In this document: piece by piece, positions 5,908-8,164 of the stretch
Numbering within the stretch: position 1 is the first letter of the stretch
Layout: the number at the start of each line of letters is the position of its first letter
Assembly (NCBI GenBank): GCA_003165115.1
Contig: PLSJ01000325.1
Location: forward strand, 1-8,164
From: Syntrophaceae bacterium
Lineage (GTDB): Bacteria; Desulfobacterota; Syntrophorhabdia; Syntrophorhabdales; WCHB1-27
Direction of reading: 5' to 3'
DNA length: 8,164 nt
Position numbers and translations under genes: made by a program
Notes under the pieces: generated by a model
The model's input: only the letters and a program-made list of their open reading frames with translations
Database searches by the model: none
What the model was told of the DNA's origin: nothing

Positions 5908-7158
5908 ATGACAGCAGCCGCTCAACGCAGCACTTTGGAGAAGGACAGGGTCCTGAAGTACGTGTGCAATGCCTGCGCGTTTCTCGGCATCCTCATCGCG
6001 CTCGTCGCGTCGAGGTTCGTCGGCATGTCCGCGTCCGCCATGCCCGCCGTCACCGTGGCCACCGTGGGTCTTTGGGTGATTGCCCTCGTCGCGGGTTATT
6101 TCGCTTTCGTCAACAGCAAAAAAGTCTCCCCCGCCGCCCCGGTGTGGCTGAAGCTGAGCGGTTTCGTGGGCGCCTATTCCTCCCTTTTGCTTACGCTCAT
6201 GATCCTCACGGGCTATCTGTTCTATCCCACCATAGAGAAGAGCTTCGTCGCCAAATGGAACCCTTACTGGCTGATGCTCTCCCTCTTCGTGATGGGCCTC
6301 GCCATCGATTTCGAGGACTGGAAGCGCATCGTAAGGAACCCAAAGGTCATCGGGCTGAGCGTCCTGATACGGTGGGTATGCATGCCTCTGGCCGCCTTCG
6401 CCGTCGCGTACCTGGTCTTTGTCACGCTCCTGCCCGGCCCGATAGGGAACTCCCTGGCCGTGGGCATGATCCTTCTGGGCACCTCACCCACGGGCACGAC
6501 GTCGAATGCCCTCACCATGATCGCCAAGGGTGATTTGGCCCTCTCCGTTTCGGTCACCACCGTCAACACGCTCCTTGCCCCCTTTCTCCTGCCGGTCCTG
6601 ATGCAATTCCTGGCCGGCAGCATGGCCCCCGTCAATCCGGGCGCGATGTTCATCGACCTCGTCCGCATGGTGATCATTCCCGTCGCGTTGGGAAGCATCC
6701 TCGGCTCGGTCTTCGTGAAGCAGTGCACCAGGATGAGGCCCACTTTCGCTCCCCTGGCCATCATATTCCTGGGGCTCATCATGATGGGCAGCATGTCGAA
6801 GGGGACCGGCACCCTGCTCAAGCAGCTCTATATCCTGCTCTATCTGGTCCCCGGATGCGTCCTGTTCGCCATCGTCGGGTACTCGATAGGCTATTATGTA
6901 CCCGGTTTCTTCGGGTTTACGAAGAAGCAGCGCATCGCGGCCTGTTTCGAGGTGGGGGTCGCCAACGCCGGATTGACCATGACCCTTGCAGGCAAGTACT
7001 TCGGCCCGCTGGCGGTCCTGGTCTCCATCCTTTTTGGAAAGGTCATGGTCATCATAGGCTCGGTGGTGATCGTGCCGCTCTTCGGCGACAAGGAAGAGGC
7101 GACAGGCGTCGGGACGGGACTGACGGGGAAACGGAAGAAAGTGACGAGCGTCAAATGA
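5908..7158 (+). CDS. BASS-family (bile acid:sodium symporter-like) transporter
   Basis: A 416-residue inner-membrane secondary carrier of the SLC10/BASS group (COG0385 type), whose members import organic anions with sodium. Core signatures: LFVMGLAIDFEDWKRI near 126-141, GTSPTGTTSNALTMIAKGDLALSVSVTTVNTLLAPFLLP at 191-229 (crossover region after the first repeat), and CFEVGVANAGLTM at 346-358 (second crossover). About ten helices span 84-392. Ahead of them are two further hydrophobic segments (about 20-38 and 47-67), making it longer than the usual 300-330. By recollection of the Neisseria ASBT structure, the Na1 ligands appear conserved (Ser199, Asn200, Ser213, Thr217, Glu348), whereas the Na2 glutamines seem to be Arg155 and Ala352. 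The frame is open back to a GTG at 5833 inside the hairpin, but AGGGGG 5 nt before the ATG at 5908 favours the chosen start. It lies 109 nt after ubiD; a carboxylate substrate for that enzyme is a natural inference. Confidence 0.88.
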   Translation: MTAAAQRSTLEKDRVLKYVCNACAFLGILIALVASRFVGMSASAMPAVTVATVGLWVIALVAGYFAFVNSKKVSPAAPVWLKLSGFVGAYSSLLLTLMILTGYLFYPTIEKSFVAKWNPYWLMLSLFVMGLAIDFEDWKRIVRNPKVIGLSVLIRWVCMPLAAFAVAYLVFVTLLPGPIGNSLAVGMILLGTSPTGTTSNALTMIAKGDLALSVSVTTVNTLLAPFLLPVLMQFLAGSMAPVNPGAMFIDLVRMVIIPVALGSILGSVFVKQCTRMRPTFAPLAIIFLGLIMMGSMSKGTGTLLKQLYILLYLVPGCVLFAIVGYSIGYYVPGFFGFTKKQRIAACFEVGVANAGLTMTLAGKYFGPLAVLVSILFGKVMVIIGSVVIVPLFGDKEEATGVGTGLTGKRKKVTSVK

Positions 7159-7161
7159 CGA

Positions 7162-7199
7162 GGGCGAGGGAAGTGGGAAAGTGCCCGTTTCCCTCGCTC
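7162..7199. terminator. Hairpin between convergent genes, probable bidirectional terminator
   Basis: GCGAGGGAA at 7164-7172 pairs perfectly with TTCCCTCGC at 7189-7197. The stem extends outward by one G-T and one G-C pair, and inward by two wobble and three G-C pairs, closing on a 6-nt loop (7178-7183). It starts 3 nt after the transporter stop codon and lies before the stop of the minus-strand gene at 7264, the place for a shared terminator. Only a short T stretch (CTCCTTTC) follows on the plus strand, so efficiency is uncertain. Confidence 0.5.
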
Positions 7200-7263
7200 C
7201 TTTCGTCGTGTGATAAAGGCCGGAATCGACTCTTTCTGACGGCTTTTCCGGAAGGCGTGTGAC

Positions 7264-7776
7264 TTACGAGGCCATCGCGGCCATTTTCCCCGCCACCCTG
7301 CTCTCCAGGATGTGCCTGATGAGGCGGCGTGCCCGTTCGACCATAACGAGCTGGTCCGCAAGGCAGCTCTCGAGCAGCAGGCCCACTTCGTAGTTGCCCG
7401 TCATGTCGGCCGCCGCGATGAGGGCCTCATACTCGCCGATGCGGAGGTGGGTGAGGTGCTGCGCCTTCGCCAGCACATAGAGGTGCTTCGCCACCGGGTG
7501 TTCGATCTCGCCGAGTTCCCTGCGGAAGTCCTCGAGGAAGACGTCGTGAAGGCGTCCACTCGTCTCCACGGGTTTCTCCCCTATGATCTTGAAGCACTCA
7601 TCGAGAGTGCTGAGTATCTTCTGGGAGAGAAAACCCCTCGCGTCCAGGACTTCCCTTATATCCTGGTCCTGGGCGACATCGCTCAATTCCTGGTAGATCT
7701 TCGCCGAACGCTCGGTGCCCTGCCTTACGTTGCTGAGCAGGAACAAGAAAAGGTCTCTTGGATTCTTGATTGTCAT
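7264..7776 (-). CDS. DUF892 (YciE/YciF-type) ferritin-like protein, ligand-poor
   Basis: A 170-residue, predicted all-helical cytoplasmic protein. The N-terminal MTIKNPRDLFLFLLSNV, the block STLDECFKIIGEKP at 56-69, and KAQHLTHLRIGEYEALIAAAD (104-124) follow the order and spacing of DUF892/YciE-YciF proteins, four-helix ferritin-like proteins linked to stress. Glu22 of the first helix is kept. The usual iron ligands of the second helix (HxxET-like) fall at ARGFLSQ (46-52) with no acidic residue. In the third helix the usual Q-x-x-E-H-x-E appears as QHLTHLR, with Thr109 and Arg112 in place of both glutamates. The last helix reads LADQLVMVE where LxEE is usual. The fold therefore seems conserved but the di-iron site degraded. 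The start ATG follows AAGGAG by 9 nt. It is convergent with the transporter and divergent from the gene at 7943. Family call fairly sure; function unknown. Confidence 0.78.
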   Translation of the reverse strand: MTIKNPRDLFLFLLSNVRQGTERSAKIYQELSDVAQDQDIREVLDARGFLSQKILSTLDECFKIIGEKPVETSGRLHDVFLEDFRRELGEIEHPVAKHLYVLAKAQHLTHLRIGEYEALIAAADMTGNYEVGLLLESCLADQLVMVERARRLIRHILESRVAGKMAAMAS

Positions 7777-7895
7777 GATGCGTTACTCCTTTTCGATTTT
7801 TCAGTTACCTATCCGCCGTCCCAACAGTCGATTCCGGGCCTTCAAAAACAGACTTACACGCAACCCGATAGAAAACATGGTCACAAGGCCCGCTC

Positions 7896-7924
7896 TTGTC
7901 AACCGGCACGGCCGGACCGATATT
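7896..7924 (+). promoter_or_regulatory. Candidate promoter for the gene at 7943, overlapping an opposing -35
   Basis: TTGTCA (7896-7901, 5 of 6) and GATATT (7919-7924, 4 of 6) stand 17 nt apart, ending 18 nt before the GTG at 7943. The reverse strand of 7897-7902 reads TTGACA, a perfect -35 pointing toward the DUF892 gene, though its best partner at 17 nt (CATGTT) is poor. The two divergent genes may share this control site. All of this is consensus matching only. Confidence 0.3.
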
Positions 7925-7942
7925 ACCTGTAAAGGAGCGCGC

Positions 7943-8164
7943 GTGTCCTCTCTGGTCAGGATATACAGGTTAAAGGAGTTTATCCGGTTGAACGAGACGG
8001 GAAGCCTCGACGTCGAGCGGTCAAAGAAACTGATCCGGCAGCTTGCCGCCGCCGCTGCCTACCATGCCGCCGATAATATCCTCGTGGACCTCAGGGAGAC
8101 GACGGTGGAGAGCGGGACCATGGCTGATGTCCTCGAGGTCGCCACCGAGTTCGCCCGTTACGAA
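7943..8164 (+). CDS. Hypothetical protein, possibly STAS-like, N-terminal part
   Basis: Starting at a GTG with a clear ribosome site (AAAGGAG, 5 nt upstream), the frame stays open for 74 codons to the window edge, so the C-terminus is missing. The protein begins MSSLVRIYRLKEF and contains FIRLNETGSLDVERSKKLIRQLAAAA, then NILVDLRETTVESGTMADVLEVATEFARYE. The pattern of a basic-hydrophobic opening, a helix and then a 'NILVDLR' beta strand followed by another helix resembles the SpoIIAA-like/STAS fold, often used in regulatory partner binding. That is a fold-level impression, not a family identification. There is no signal peptide or membrane helix. It is divergent from the DUF892 gene with a 166-nt gap. 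An alternative downstream start would lack a ribosome site of similar quality. Confidence 0.7.
   Translation, partial: MSSLVRIYRLKEFIRLNETGSLDVERSKKLIRQLAAAAAYHAADNILVDLRETTVESGTMADVLEVATEFARYE

Overview
The window is about 60% GC bacterial DNA carrying eight complete or nearly complete genes and no RNA gene, insertion sequence or CRISPR array that I can see. The mix of genes (a UbiD-type decarboxylase beside a BASS-type carboxylate carrier, a cyclopropane fatty acid synthase, a DUF892 ferritin-like protein) and the high GC suggest a chromosomal region of a proteobacterium or related Desulfobacterota lineage with aromatic or carboxylic acid metabolism. That placement is inference; no marker gene is present.

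Layout. 1-171: end of a flavin-reductase-like gene (+), meeting a convergent minus-strand pair 3 nt further on. 175-1864 (minus): a membrane fatty acid desaturase followed by a small four-helix membrane protein, probably one transcript. 1865-2089: divergent control region with a TTGACA promoter and a 10-bp perfect palindrome. 2090-3337 (+): cyclopropane-fatty-acyl-phospholipid synthase. The desaturase makes double bonds and the synthase methylates double bonds, so this divergent pair looks like a membrane-lipid remodelling module.

3338-3526: intergenic DNA with two hairpins and a strong promoter overlapping GntR-type half sites. 3527-7158 (+): a GntR/FCD regulator, a UbiD decarboxylase and a BASS-family transporter in one direction, a plausible regulated uptake-and-decarboxylation unit for an unidentified, possibly aromatic, carboxylate. 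A 21-bp perfect inverted repeat begins right after the ubiD stop codon. A 28/29-identical relative of it, in inverted orientation, lies upstream of the regulator, so the two copies bracket gntR-ubiD.

7159-7263: a hairpin between convergent genes. 7264-7776 (minus): a DUF892 (YciE/YciF) ferritin-like protein that seems to have lost several iron ligands. 7943-8164 (+): start of an unrecognised, possibly STAS-like, protein cut by the window end. The points most worth a second look are the gntR-ubiD-BASS unit, the changed ligand residues in the BASS carrier, FCD regulator and DUF892 protein, and the paired palindromic elements. All family calls are from motif recognition by eye, without database searches.
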